From positions 1 through 24,529 of the forward strand of contig JBOHVS010000321.1 in the NCBI GenBank assembly GCA_050735975.1: a stretch of DNA of 24,529 nt. The letters are read 5' to 3'. The notes beneath the pieces are model-generated. The model was not told the DNA's origin. It did no database searches and saw nothing but the letters and a program-made list of their open reading frames with translations. This stretch comes from DATMBL01 sp050735975 (GTDB taxonomy: Bacteria; Desulfobacterota; Binatia; UBA9968). The position numbers and the translations under genes were made by a program. This document shows positions 14,579-21,205 of the stretch, one piece after another; positions within the stretch are counted from its first letter, which is position 1; every line of letters begins with the position of its first letter.

Positions 14579-14847
14579 GTTCGTCCTCCTTGCTTGATCT
14601 CTTTGACGATCGCTTTCGTCATGCATCCTTCGGCCACAAGTTGGCCGCCGCTTTTGTGGATCTTGGTTAAGAGTTCTTTTCCGTGATCGTCGATAAATGT
14701 CACGGCCTTTAACAGGACAGTCGCAGATCTTCTGCCGGCGATCGTGCCCCAGCAGCGCTCCAGTTCTTTAACCCACTCTCCCGCGAGTTTGCCTTCGAGC
14801 TCGATAATCCTTTTGTCAGCATCGGTTCGAGTGGTGATTTTCAACAT
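14575..14847 (-). CDS. STAS-domain protein (anti-sigma-factor-antagonist-like) with Asp at the phosphosite
   Basis: 90 residues with the STAS fold pattern: RIIELEGKLAGEWVKELE, then ATVLLKAVTFIDDHGKELL and a final helix TKAIVKEIK. In SpoIIAA/RsbV the central motif is I-D-S-x-G with a phosphorylated Ser; here it is IDDHG at 52-56, so Asp54 stands at that place. This may mimic a permanently phosphorylated state or mark a branch that does not use phosphorylation. ATG 14847 is eight bases after the preceding stop, without its own strong binding site, and the TGA overlaps the next ATG. It therefore belongs to the leftward operon behind the 15799 promoter. Confidence 0.8.
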   Translation of the reverse strand: MLKITTRTDADKRIIELEGKLAGEWVKELERCWGTIAGRRSATVLLKAVTFIDDHGKELLTKIHKSGGQLVAEGCMTKAIVKEIKQGGRT

Positions 14848-14855
14848 GACTAAGG

Positions 14856-15266
14856 TCAGACCGAATCTCCGTCTACAAGAACCACAAACACTCCTTGGAG
14901 TTCCTCAGCGTCTTCTAAGAGCCCTCGATCCACAGCCACCCTTTCGATACCGAATCGATCAAACCATGCGATCGCGACGAGATCTCCAGCGCTGTTATAG
15001 AGTTCCAGGTAATCGGCGGGTCTCGTGGTCTTGGCATCATCATAGGCGGCTAAACCGCCTACTAGCGTTCGTCTCATGAATAGGCGGACGAATGACACGG
15101 GTATCAGCCGATGTTTTTCCGGTAAACCGCCGGAGGAAAATATCTCCGGCAGCCGCGCTGCGTTCAACGATAATGCCGGCTCCGCATGTGAATTGGGAGT
15201 AAAATAGAGTTGAGCTAGAAAACTCAACGCGATGAAAAAAGCTTTACTTTTGATTTTCATGCTCAT
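14856..15266 (-). CDS. Exported hypothetical protein, about 136 residues
   Basis: From ATG 15266 (MSMKIKSK; a second ATG is two codons later) the first 27 or so residues form a signal peptide with core AFFIALSFLAQLYF and cleavage near SHA. The mature part includes SFVRLFMRRTLVGGLAAYDD, PADYLELYNSAGDLVAIAWF, DRFGIERVAVDRGLLEDAEE and a hydrophobic end GVFVVLVDG. It has beta-rich character and no cysteines, so it is probably a periplasmic protein; an outer-membrane location cannot be excluded. No family recognised. It lies between the Cys-rich small gene and the STAS gene, so the operon has one exported and several cytoplasmic members. Confidence 0.72.
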   Translation of the reverse strand: MSMKIKSKAFFIALSFLAQLYFTPNSHAEPALSLNAARLPEIFSSGGLPEKHRLIPVSFVRLFMRRTLVGGLAAYDDAKTTRPADYLELYNSAGDLVAIAWFDRFGIERVAVDRGLLEDAEELQGVFVVLVDGDSV

Positions 15267-15305
15267 TTCCGTTCCGACTGTTTCGACTATTTCCATGCCG
15301 GCCCT

Positions 15306-15539
15306 TTAGTTGGACCTCACATAGCTCTCCCGCTTGCTTCTCTTCGTCAGAGGGTGAATGGCGATGCCCAGCATTCGCGCTTCGTCGGCACATGCCGCGC
15401 AAACAGCCATATCGATCAAGTCGCTACAGGCGCGATATGTAGCCTCTTCGCCTCTTATGCAACGTTCGCAGGTCATCGTCCTCATAACTCCAAAGATTTC
15501 AGTCGACTCTACATCTGCCATCGGGGTGAAACCGGTCAT
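15306..15539 (-). CDS. Small Cys-rich protein, possible zinc-binding, about 77 residues
   Basis: A frame ending at TAA 15308-15306 contains MTCERC, a further Cys (YRACSD) and AVCAAC, five cysteines with two C-x2-C pairs about 24 residues apart, as in small zinc-ribbon-like proteins. The C-terminus is basic (LTKRSKRESYVRSN). I chose ATG 15539; ATG 15521 or 15482-15488 are also possible, and the longer frame to 15662 reads poorly and overlaps the better 59-residue gene. No family recognised. It is second in the leftward operon, 39 bases before the exported protein. Confidence 0.6.
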   Translation of the reverse strand: MTGFTPMADVESTEIFGVMRTMTCERCIRGEEATYRACSDLIDMAVCAACADEARMLGIAIHPLTKRSKRESYVRSN

Positions 15540-15588
15540 CTCCGGCACTCTCTTCTGTAAGTCAACAATGCTACGTCCGAGGATCGGG

Positions 15589-15768
15589 CTAACTCTCAAG
15601 AACGGTCTCGACCTTTCTGCGGTGCTTAGACAACTCGGTCCAATGCCCCATGGCCCATTCAATCACGGTCGAAACAAGCGCCAGTTCGATGCCCTGCAGC
15701 GCTATCCGTGGCCACAGAGTTGTCTCGGTTGCTGTGAGATCTGTCAATAACGATCGGTAAATCTTCAT
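15589..15768 (-). CDS. Small helical protein, 59 residues, first gene of the sigma-54-like operon
   Basis: The frame runs from ATG 15768 to TAG 15591-15589. The protein begins MKIYRSLLTDLTATETTLWP and continues RIALQGIELALVSTVIEWAM, then GHWTELSKHRRKVETVLES. It is helical, with a hydrophobic stretch at about 22-40 that could be a weak membrane segment or a helical core, and a charged end. The composition is natural, unlike the other frames here (for example 15659-15955 on the same strand). GAGG lies nine bases upstream of the ATG. The promoter at 15799-15815 would start transcription about 20 bases before this ATG. No family recognised. Confidence 0.62.
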   Translation of the reverse strand: MKIYRSLLTDLTATETTLWPRIALQGIELALVSTVIEWAMGHWTELSKHRRKVETVLES

Positions 15769-15798
15769 TTCGCTTAGCCTCGCTGTTTGTTGCTCTAT

Positions 15799-15815
15799 TA
15801 CAAGGCGTGTGCCAA
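15799..15815 (-). promoter_or_regulatory. Sigma-54-like promoter of the small-protein operon
   Basis: The minus strand reads TTGGCACACGCCTTGTA: TTGGCAC, five bases, TTGT. Spacing and the -24 element match the consensus exactly; the -12 has TTGT in place of TTGC. The predicted start near 15788 gives a leader of about 20 bases before ATG 15768. The fit of promoter to a coding frame supports both. Confidence 0.5.
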
Positions 15816-16073
15816 AAAACGTTCAACGTGACAACGAGATAGTGAGCGGTTAACCACTTAGAATCGCGATGGTTGCAAACTGTTTGCGCTAGGCGTTTAC
15901 GAAGTGACGAAGAACACCCGCGCCGTACTTTCGGCATGTGCCCAAATATCGGCATACGGCGAATTGTTGGCGAACTGACGTGGATTTTTAAACCGAGGAG
16001 GTCATCAAGCGGCCGAGGACGGACGTACGCGTTTGCGCTACGGCGCCGCGAGAGGGAGTGACGGCACGCTCGA
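15816..16073. other. Upstream region of the sigma-54-like operon
   Basis: No credible gene was found. A perfect eight-base palindrome, GGTTAACC at 15848-15855, lies about 60-67 bases upstream of the predicted start. Two TCGGCAT direct repeats lie near 15930 and 15949. Enhancer-binding activators of sigma-54 usually bind dyads in such places, so these are candidates only. No activator gene is seen in the window. Confidence 0.3.
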
Positions 16074-17069
16074 TCAGTAGGGCAGACGTCTTCCGACGCC
16101 GCTTTCCAGCGCGCGGCGATAGATCCAGTCTGCCAGGGCGATGTCCTGGTTCACCAGGCCGATGGCACGGATGAAGATGCGCTCGCGATCGGACTCTCGC
16201 ACCGGCTTCTTGCCGGCGAGCAGCTCCGGCAGCTCAGCGTAGAGATCTTTCTTAGTGAGGTAATTCTCTTTCAGCATCCGCTGCATGTCAGATTTGTTCT
16301 TGCAGTGCTCCCAGCTATCGACGACGAACTTGTCGGCTTTTTTATACACTGCATTTTCCATCTCCTGATGCTTGCCGATGGAGTAGACGGTAATTCCCTC
16401 GCCGAGCCACTGCTCCTGCACGAATGGCGTCGACGTTGTCGTGGCTGAGATCACCACGTCCGCGTCTTTGAGTGCCTCCTCCGTGGATGCCACCGCTCGG
16501 ATGTTGAGGTCGTATTCTTTGCCGAGTTCCTTGGCGTAATTCTGGCGCGACTCGGGCGTGCGTGAAGTAACGCGAACTTCCTTAAGGTCAAATGCCTTGG
16601 TCATCACCGGCACGACAGCGCGAGCCGTATCGCCGGCTCCGAGCATTGCCATCGTCGCCGCGCCTTTCCGCGCCAACAGGCGGCAGGCCACGGCTGCTGC
16701 GGCAGCAGTGCGCACCGCGTGACACCAGTCTTCGTCCATGATGGCCAGAATTTCGCCGCCCTCGCGGTCGCTGAGAATTAAAATCCGGCGCGGGCCGCGC
16801 GCCGGACGCGAAGGGTCGCGGCTGCCGCCGGCAGCTTTGATCGAACGGATGCGAAAGCCGGCTACCGGCTCATTCACGAGCGCGCAGCCGGTAACCCAGG
16901 ATTGCCACCCAGCCTCCGGCTTTATGGCTAGATCTTCCGGTGTCGACCAGATGACGCGCGCTTCACTGTGATCGCGTAGCGCCTGCTCGGTGATCTCAAT
17001 GGCGCGACCTAGATCGAGAACTTTTTTTACGTCCTGGTTTGAAAGATAGAGGATGCCGGTTGGTTCCAT
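16074..17069 (-). CDS. Ornithine cyclodeaminase / mu-crystallin family protein
   Basis: 331 residues from ATG 17069. The family binds NAD(P) and acts as ornithine cyclodeaminase, alanine dehydrogenase, ketimine reductase or opine-type dehydrogenase. Visible are the opening LYLSNQDVKKVLDLGRAIEI, the Arg-rich region DWCHAVRTAAAAAVACRLLA at 114-133, the Rossmann LGAGDTAR at 143-150, and the ADVVISATTTSTPF strand. A longer frame to 17171 lacks family features, so I use MEPTGILYL. No good Shine-Dalgarno is visible. It is the last gene of the leftward isochorismatase, M24 peptidase, cyclodeaminase-like series, 94 bases after the M24 gene. The second family member at 19409-20476 is quite different in sequence. 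Confidence 0.88.
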   Translation of the reverse strand: MEPTGILYLSNQDVKKVLDLGRAIEITEQALRDHSEARVIWSTPEDLAIKPEAGWQSWVTGCALVNEPVAGFRIRSIKAAGGSRDPSRPARGPRRILILSDREGGEILAIMDEDWCHAVRTAAAAAVACRLLARKGAATMAMLGAGDTARAVVPVMTKAFDLKEVRVTSRTPESRQNYAKELGKEYDLNIRAVASTEEALKDADVVISATTTSTPFVQEQWLGEGITVYSIGKHQEMENAVYKKADKFVVDSWEHCKNKSDMQRMLKENYLTKKDLYAELPELLAGKKPVRESDRERIFIRAIGLVNQDIALADWIYRRALESGVGRRLPY

Positions 17070-17163
17070 CTTATTTGTGCGGAGCTCAGGGCAGGGAGAC
17101 AGGCGGATCAGCTTCAAGATGAAGCTTTTTGCAATACGAAAAAGCAGCCAGTCCCCGTGGCTT

Positions 17164-18300
17164 CTAATCAATGATCCGGAGATCTTCGCATCCGGAGGTC
17201 AAAAACTCAGGACCCCTCTCGGTAATCAAGACATCTTCTTCGAGATGAACGGCGCTTTTGGCCGATCGCACCTTGGGCTCCAGCGCGAGAATCATGCCGG
17301 GACGATGGAGTTCCTTTTCCACTTCGTTGAGCGACGGCGGCTCGGCCCTCGCCATGCCAATGCCATGCCCGATGCGCTTCGGGCTATCCACTCGCTCGAA
17401 GCCGCGCTTCTCGAGCTCGCGATTGGCGATCCGCGGCAGCTCGGCGATGGGAGTCCCCGGTTGCATGGCCTCGAAGCAAAGTTGAATAACGTCGCACGCG
17501 GTTCGATGCTCGGTTTTTTGATCTTCGCTCGGTTGGCCGAAGATCGCCATGCGCGTGATATCGCCATAGTAGCCTTCGTAGCACGCGCCGAAATCAGCGA
17601 TCATGCGATCGCCCTTCTGGTAGCGGCGATCGTCGTAAGCCGTCGACGAGTTCAACATAAGAAATCCAGGATGGCGAGGGTGAGCGCCCTCTTCAATCAT
17701 CGCGATATAAAGTTTTTCGGCGACTTCCCGTCGCGTGACGCCGGGCTTTAACTGCGGCACGCAGCGATCGTAGGCTTTCATCGATATCTCGCACGCCTTG
17801 CGCATAGTCGTGACTTCCAGCGGGCTTTTGATGAGCCGCATTTCCGTCAGCGCCGCGGTCCCGTCTTCAATCTTCGCTTTCGGAAGCGCTTCGGTCAGTC
17901 GCGACAGATGATTTGCGGGAATTCCCAGACGCTGGTCGTCGCCAAGCTCGAAACCCAGTTTGGCTTCCGCCAGGCCCATCTCTTTCAAACAATCCGCGAT
18001 CATCCCCTGCGGAAACGGCACGTCAACGTAGGCGCGCACATCGCCGATCCAGGGAATCGACTTGGCTTTGGCCTTTTCGTTGCCGTAAACCAGGACTAAC
18101 GGTTTTTCTCCTTTGGGTAGAAAGCAGAGCTGCGGCCGTTGAATATGATCGAACTGGTAGCTGATCAAGCCGGTGAGGTACCAATAGTTGTCTTTCGCTG
18201 AGACAATGAGCGCATCCAGACCGTCGCGCTCCATAAGCGCCTGGGCTCGCTCGTAACGATCCAGGTATTCCTGTTGGGGGAACGGAGCTTCTGTAGCCAT
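17164..18300 (-). CDS. M24-family metallopeptidase (Xaa-Pro aminopeptidase / creatinase fold)
   Basis: 378 residues from ATG 18300, which has GGGAGG six bases upstream. The N-terminal creatinase domain (about 1-155) is followed by the pita-bread domain with all five metal ligands: Asp236 and Asp247 (ADFG...YYGDITRM), His312 (GHGIGM), Glu341 (ALEPK) and Glu355 (HLEEDVLIT). It is therefore probably active as a dinuclear metal hydrolase on an Xaa-Pro dipeptide, creatine-like compound or related C-N bond. It has no signal peptide. It lies between an isochorismatase-family hydrolase and a cyclodeaminase-family protein, which suggests breakdown of a nitrogen compound rather than general peptide turnover (inference). 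Confidence 0.9.
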   Translation of the reverse strand: MATEAPFPQQEYLDRYERAQALMERDGLDALIVSAKDNYWYLTGLISYQFDHIQRPQLCFLPKGEKPLVLVYGNEKAKAKSIPWIGDVRAYVDVPFPQGMIADCLKEMGLAEAKLGFELGDDQRLGIPANHLSRLTEALPKAKIEDGTAALTEMRLIKSPLEVTTMRKACEISMKAYDRCVPQLKPGVTRREVAEKLYIAMIEEGAHPRHPGFLMLNSSTAYDDRRYQKGDRMIADFGACYEGYYGDITRMAIFGQPSEDQKTEHRTACDVIQLCFEAMQPGTPIAELPRIANRELEKRGFERVDSPKRIGHGIGMARAEPPSLNEVEKELHRPGMILALEPKVRSAKSAVHLEEDVLITERGPEFLTSGCEDLRIID

Positions 18301-18325
18301 GCTGCCTCCCTCTATTCTCCGGTCC

Positions 18326-18355
18326 AAGGCTGAGGCTAAGGTTCAGGTTAAGGCT
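18326..18355. repeat. Degenerate hexamer repeat (AAGGCT / AAGGTT type)
   Basis: About five imperfect copies of a six-base unit, AAGGCT GAGGCT AAGGTT and so on, fill the spacer upstream of the M24 gene. It is another example of short degenerate repeats confined to spacers in this window. Confidence 0.6.
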
Positions 18356-18387
18356 TTGCCCGCTAAGTTCGCTCGCCTTATTGAGCG

Positions 18388-19095
18388 CTATCGGGCAATC
18401 GCTTGTCTGCCTTCCAGCCTGCTCAATCCATCCAGGTATTTTAGCGCGTCAGCCAACTGGACAACACTCGCGTACTTGGCGTTCATTTCGAAAAGGTTGA
18501 CCAGGTGCGAGGTGCGGGAGCGGTCGAAGACGCATTCCTCGACCACAAAGACCGGATAGCCGAACGAATAACCGTCGAGGACCGTGCCGCGCACGCAGCC
18601 GCAGGTACTGGTGCCGGTGACGAGCAGGCAGTCGATGTTCTTGCGCACCAGGTAAGTTATCAAATGAGTGCCGAAGAAAGCGCTGGCCCTGGCCTTGCGG
18701 ACGATGAATTCACCCTCCTGAGGTTTGATCATCTCGGGAAATTCGGTCGCTATTTTTTCGAAGTCGGTCGCGTCTACTCCACGTTTGGTCGCGTTGCCAA
18801 AAGCCGCTTTGAAATCGGGATCGCTGGTCGAATAGATCACCGAGACGTCCGCCTCACGACAAGCCTGTAGTAACTGTTGGATTTTGGGCAACGCATCCCA
18901 GGCGACCTTGCCGCAGCTCGTAGGGAACTCGTCGATGGCGTCCATGACATCCATCGATTTAGTGCCGGTAAAACCGGTAATAACGTCGATGATCAACAGC
19001 GCGGGGTTACGCCCGAACTCCTGTTTGCCTTTGTAACCCGCCTTCTCGTACATTTTTCGCTCTTCGTCCGGAAAGAACGTTTCCCACTCTCGCAT
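18388..19095 (-). CDS. Isochorismatase-family amidohydrolase (N-carbamoylsarcosine amidase-like)
   Basis: 235 residues. The catalytic triad of the cysteine hydrolase branch is complete: Asp37 (LIIDVITGF), Lys134 (VRKARASAFFGT) and Cys167 (GTSTCGCVRGTVLDG). The long N-terminal extension (FFPDEERKMYEKAGYKG) is typical of the N-carbamoylsarcosine amidase / maleamate amidohydrolase side of the family. The likely reaction is hydrolysis of a carbamoyl or amide C-N bond. ATG 19095 has AAGGAGG at good spacing, and a good sigma-70 promoter lies 50 bases upstream. It heads a leftward series with the M24 hydrolase and a cyclodeaminase-family protein. The exact substrate is not readable. Confidence 0.9.
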   Translation of the reverse strand: MREWETFFPDEERKMYEKAGYKGKQEFGRNPALLIIDVITGFTGTKSMDVMDAIDEFPTSCGKVAWDALPKIQQLLQACREADVSVIYSTSDPDFKAAFGNATKRGVDATDFEKIATEFPEMIKPQEGEFIVRKARASAFFGTHLITYLVRKNIDCLLVTGTSTCGCVRGTVLDGYSFGYPVFVVEECVFDRSRTSHLVNLFEMNAKYASVVQLADALKYLDGLSRLEGRQAIAR

Positions 19096-19143
19096 GATTG
19101 AACCTCCTTCTTCAGAGCTACTGAAAACGTATGACTCAAACGC

Positions 19144-19172
19144 ATCCTATTTTTGCACCGCCAAGGTGTCAA
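19144..19172 (-). promoter_or_regulatory. Sigma-70 promoter of the isochorismatase-M24-cyclodeaminase series
   Basis: The minus strand has TTGACA (19172-19167), a 17-base spacer and TAGGAT (19149-19144): six of six and four of six consensus matches with ideal spacing. It leaves a leader of about 40 bases before ATG 19095 that includes the strong ribosome binding site. Confidence 0.65.
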
Positions 19173-19185
19173 GTTAGGCCGGATG

Positions 19186-19319
19186 TAGGTAGTGGTTCAG
19201 TTACAATCACAGTCTACCGTTACATCAGGAAAGATTCCTCGCTCCCGCTCGGAATGACACCTAAAGGATTTGTCATCTCGAACGAAGTGAGGGATCTTGG
19301 GCCAAATTGAACCACTACC
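19186..19319. mobile_element. MITE-like element with nested inverted repeats
   Basis: Outer arms GGTAGTGGTTCAGTT (19188-19202) and its near reverse complement (19305-19319) enclose a second inverted pair, 19231-19259 and 19271-19298, of the AAGATTCCTCGCTCCCGCTC / GAACGAAGTGAGGGATCTT kind. CCGGATG occurs directly outside both ends (19179-19185 and 19319-19325) and may be a target duplication. It codes for nothing. The inner hairpin belongs to a dispersed repeat type common in environmental bacteria (from memory). It fills most of the 313-base spacer 19096-19408. Confidence 0.55.
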
Positions 19320-19338
19320 CGGATGCACGTACAAGTCG

Positions 19339-19392
19339 ATCTTTACGATTTCTACGATTTAAACCCTTTGAATCGCTTGAACGGCTTGAACT
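19339..19392. repeat. Degenerate nine-base tandem repeat
   Basis: Two copies of a TTACGATTT-like unit are followed by three of a CTTGAACGG-like unit, just beyond the stop of the cyclodeaminase-family gene at 19409. It has the same style as the repeats at 4387, 6441 and 18326 but a different unit. Confidence 0.5.
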
Positions 19393-19408
19393 CTCAGTCT
19401 TACTCGTT

Positions 19409-20476
19409 TCACGGCGAATACAGCTTGTCGCCTCGGCGGGTCATGAAGAGATCCAGCGGGAGCTCGGCGCCGATGCTTTTCTCCTTGGCTTTTTCGTACA
19501 TCTTCCTTGCCGTCGCCGCGAACTGAATTCCCATGCCGGTGTTGTTTTTGAAAAAGGTAATTTCTTTATCATTATTTCGGCCGCGGCACTTGCCCGTCAA
19601 AAGCTCGCCCAGCTCATGCAGATCTTCGGCTTTGACGACGCCGCGTTCGAGCCGGTCGTGGAATTCCGCCTGCCTATCGAGGAAAATCTGCGGCTTGTAG
19701 CCGACAACGATCAGGTCGGATTTTTTGATGGCGTCGTCATCGAGCTCGCGTCTGGGCAGAAAACCGTCGCCGCCGACGATGCTGTTGATGTGCATGCCTT
19801 TTTCCAGCCATTTCCCCTGGACGACGGGGTCTACGGTATTGGTCGCCGCTGTGACGATATCGCTCCCGCGGACGGCTTCTTCCGCGGAAGCGACCGGTAC
19901 AACTTCGACTTGCGTTTCTTTGCTCATGTCCTTGGCAAACTTCTCGCGATTGGCTTTCGTCGGACTGTAGACTTTGATCTTTATCAGAGGACGCACAGCC
20001 AGATGTGCTGTCACCTGAGTCCTCGCCTGCTCTCCGGCTCCCAGAAGCCCCATGACTGTCGCGTCTTTTCGTGCAAGATGCTTCGCCGCCACCCCGCTGG
20101 TGGCGCCTACGCGGATGACCGAGAGCGTATGGTCGTCCATAATCGACAACAGCTCGCAGGTGTCCATATCGAATAAAAAGACCAGGCCGACGAAGTCTCC
20201 GGGATAAACGCGCCGCTTCGCCCCGGCGACTTGGACTTCTTTGGAGAAGCTCGAGTCGATGCGCAGCGCCATGGATTTGATGCCGGGCACGAGTCCCATG
20301 ATGTTGTTGAAGTAATACTGCCCGCCTGCTTCTTTCCAGGGCGTTCGTAGCCGGGCCCGGGGCGCGTTCATCGCCTTCCCTTCACCCAACTCGCGGAACG
20401 CCTGCTCGATGGCATCGATCGCTTCTGCCATCGGGAGCAGATTTTCCATCTGCTCGTTTTTGAGAACTAAAACCAT
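19409..20476 (-). CDS. Ornithine cyclodeaminase / mu-crystallin family protein (second)
   Basis: 355 residues from ATG 20476, with GAAGGA upstream; a longer frame to 20515 runs into a repeat element and is rejected. Features are the opening NEQMENLLPMAEAIDAIEQA, the conserved ISTIR-like segment LSVIRVGATSGVAAKHLARK at 118-137, the Rossmann GLLGAGEQAR at 143-152 and SDIVTAATNTVDPVVQGKWL. The C-terminal GMGIQFAATARKMYEKA is typical. It would be a cytoplasmic NAD(P)-dependent enzyme acting on an amino or imino acid. It follows no gene closely, and its upstream side is filled by the 120-bp repeat element seven bases before the ribosome binding site, so its promoter must lie in or beyond that element. 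Confidence 0.88.
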   Translation of the reverse strand: MVLVLKNEQMENLLPMAEAIDAIEQAFRELGEGKAMNAPRARLRTPWKEAGGQYYFNNIMGLVPGIKSMALRIDSSFSKEVQVAGAKRRVYPGDFVGLVFLFDMDTCELLSIMDDHTLSVIRVGATSGVAAKHLARKDATVMGLLGAGEQARTQVTAHLAVRPLIKIKVYSPTKANREKFAKDMSKETQVEVVPVASAEEAVRGSDIVTAATNTVDPVVQGKWLEKGMHINSIVGGDGFLPRRELDDDAIKKSDLIVVGYKPQIFLDRQAEFHDRLERGVVKAEDLHELGELLTGKCRGRNNDKEITFFKNNTGMGIQFAATARKMYEKAKEKSIGAELPLDLFMTRRGDKLYSP

Positions 20477-20495
20477 CGATCCTTCTCCCTTAGCA

Positions 20496-20615
20496 GGCCG
20501 CTGAAAAAGGCTCATCTGCTTCGTTGCGCCTGCCCGACTCGTTCCAACCTACTATCAGAGTGCGCCCCACTCGTCGAGCTTCGCGCGCATCGCATATGAA
20601 CCTTTTTGATCGGCC
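20496..20615. repeat. 120-bp palindromic repeat element with 24-base terminal inverted repeats, copy 2 of the 25-bp core
   Basis: The left end, GGCCGCTGAAAAAGGCTCAT, and the right end, read on the other strand as GGCCGATCAAAAAGGTTCAT, agree at 20 of 24 positions over their full length. The core 20505-20529 is identical to 9774-9798. It holds no frame of note. It is non-autonomous, REP/MITE-like, and sits directly upstream of a ribosome binding site. In the 324-base spacer 20477-20800 the only other item seen is the terminator. Confidence 0.65.
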
Positions 20616-20742
20616 CGAAACTGAAACTTTAAAGTGAGTTTTCAAGCCCTCTTCGAGAGGCAGACTCTAACGAGTGCCTAAACAGACCTCCCCGGACAAT
20701 CAAGAACGATTGATGCGTTGAAATGAAAGATGCAACACCCCG

Positions 20743-20778
20743 AAAAAAGAAGGGCTGAGGAATTAACCTCAGCCCTTC
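20743..20778 (-). terminator. Rho-independent terminator of the ferredoxin gene
   Basis: On the minus strand a perfect 12-base stem GAAGGGCTGAGG / CCTCAGCCCTTC with a six-base loop is followed by TTTTTT. It lies about 22 bases after the ferredoxin stop codon. This is the clearest terminator in the window. Confidence 0.93.
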
Positions 20779-20800
20779 GGGAAAGAACTCTTTTGGCCGG

Positions 20801-21073
20801 CTAGCCTTTACGCGCTTTGAACCAGTCGGCGTCGACCTGAATAAAGTGTTTCCACTTTTCCGGCGCCGCCGCCTCTTCAAAAATGGCTTCGACAGGGCAG
20901 ACAGGCTCGCAAGCGCCGCAGTCGATGCATTCCTCAGGATCGATATAGAGTTTTTTCTCTTTTTCGAACTCCTCAGTCTCATTTTTTGTGGGATGGATGC
21001 AATCCACCGGACAAACGTCCACACAAGCGGTATCCTTCACGTCGATACAAGGCTCAGCAATGATATAGGTCAT
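20801..21073 (-). CDS. 7Fe-type ferredoxin ([3Fe-4S][4Fe-4S])
   Basis: 90 residues, an electron carrier. Cys9, Cys17 and Cys21-Pro (C-x7-C-x3-CP, then Cys25) form the first site; the middle Cys of an 8Fe pattern is Val12, as in 7Fe ferredoxins with a [3Fe-4S] cluster. Cys49, Cys52, Cys55 and Cys59-Pro form the second site. An acidic linker NETEEFEKEKK separates them. ATG 21073 has AGGAGGAGG upstream. The gene is monocistronic: its own promoter candidate is upstream and a strong terminator follows. It could donate or accept electrons for the oxidative enzymes of this window, but nothing in the sequence ties it to one of them. Confidence 0.9.
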   Translation of the reverse strand: MTYIIAEPCIDVKDTACVDVCPVDCIHPTKNETEEFEKEKKLYIDPEECIDCGACEPVCPVEAIFEEAAAPEKWKHFIQVDADWFKARKG

Positions 21074-21106
21074 CTCCTCCTCCTAGTAAGCAGTCAGACT
21101 TTTACT

Positions 21107-21135
21107 CTAGTAGCAAATCGAATTATCCAAGTCAA
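21107..21135 (-). promoter_or_regulatory. Possible sigma-70 promoter of the ferredoxin gene
   Basis: On the minus strand TTGACT (21135-21130) is followed after 17 bases by TACTAG (21112-21107), with five of six and three of six matches. Placement about 35 bases before ATG 21073 is right. The -10 is weak. Confidence 0.4.
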
Positions 21136-21205
21136 TTAAGTCCTAGCGTATTGCTCTGACCGTGTTGGCGCTCTCCTTCACTGGGCATAGCCCCAGCCCT
21201 TCGGT

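Noticed and set aside
15659..15955. 98-codon frame on the minus strand
   Set aside because: It spans the sigma-54-like promoter and has unnatural composition; the 59-residue frame in the same place fits better.
17111..17130. Hairpin GCTTCA-AGA-TGAAGC followed by five T on the + strand
   Set aside because: It looks like a terminator, but both neighbouring genes run on the minus strand, so it ends no known transcript.
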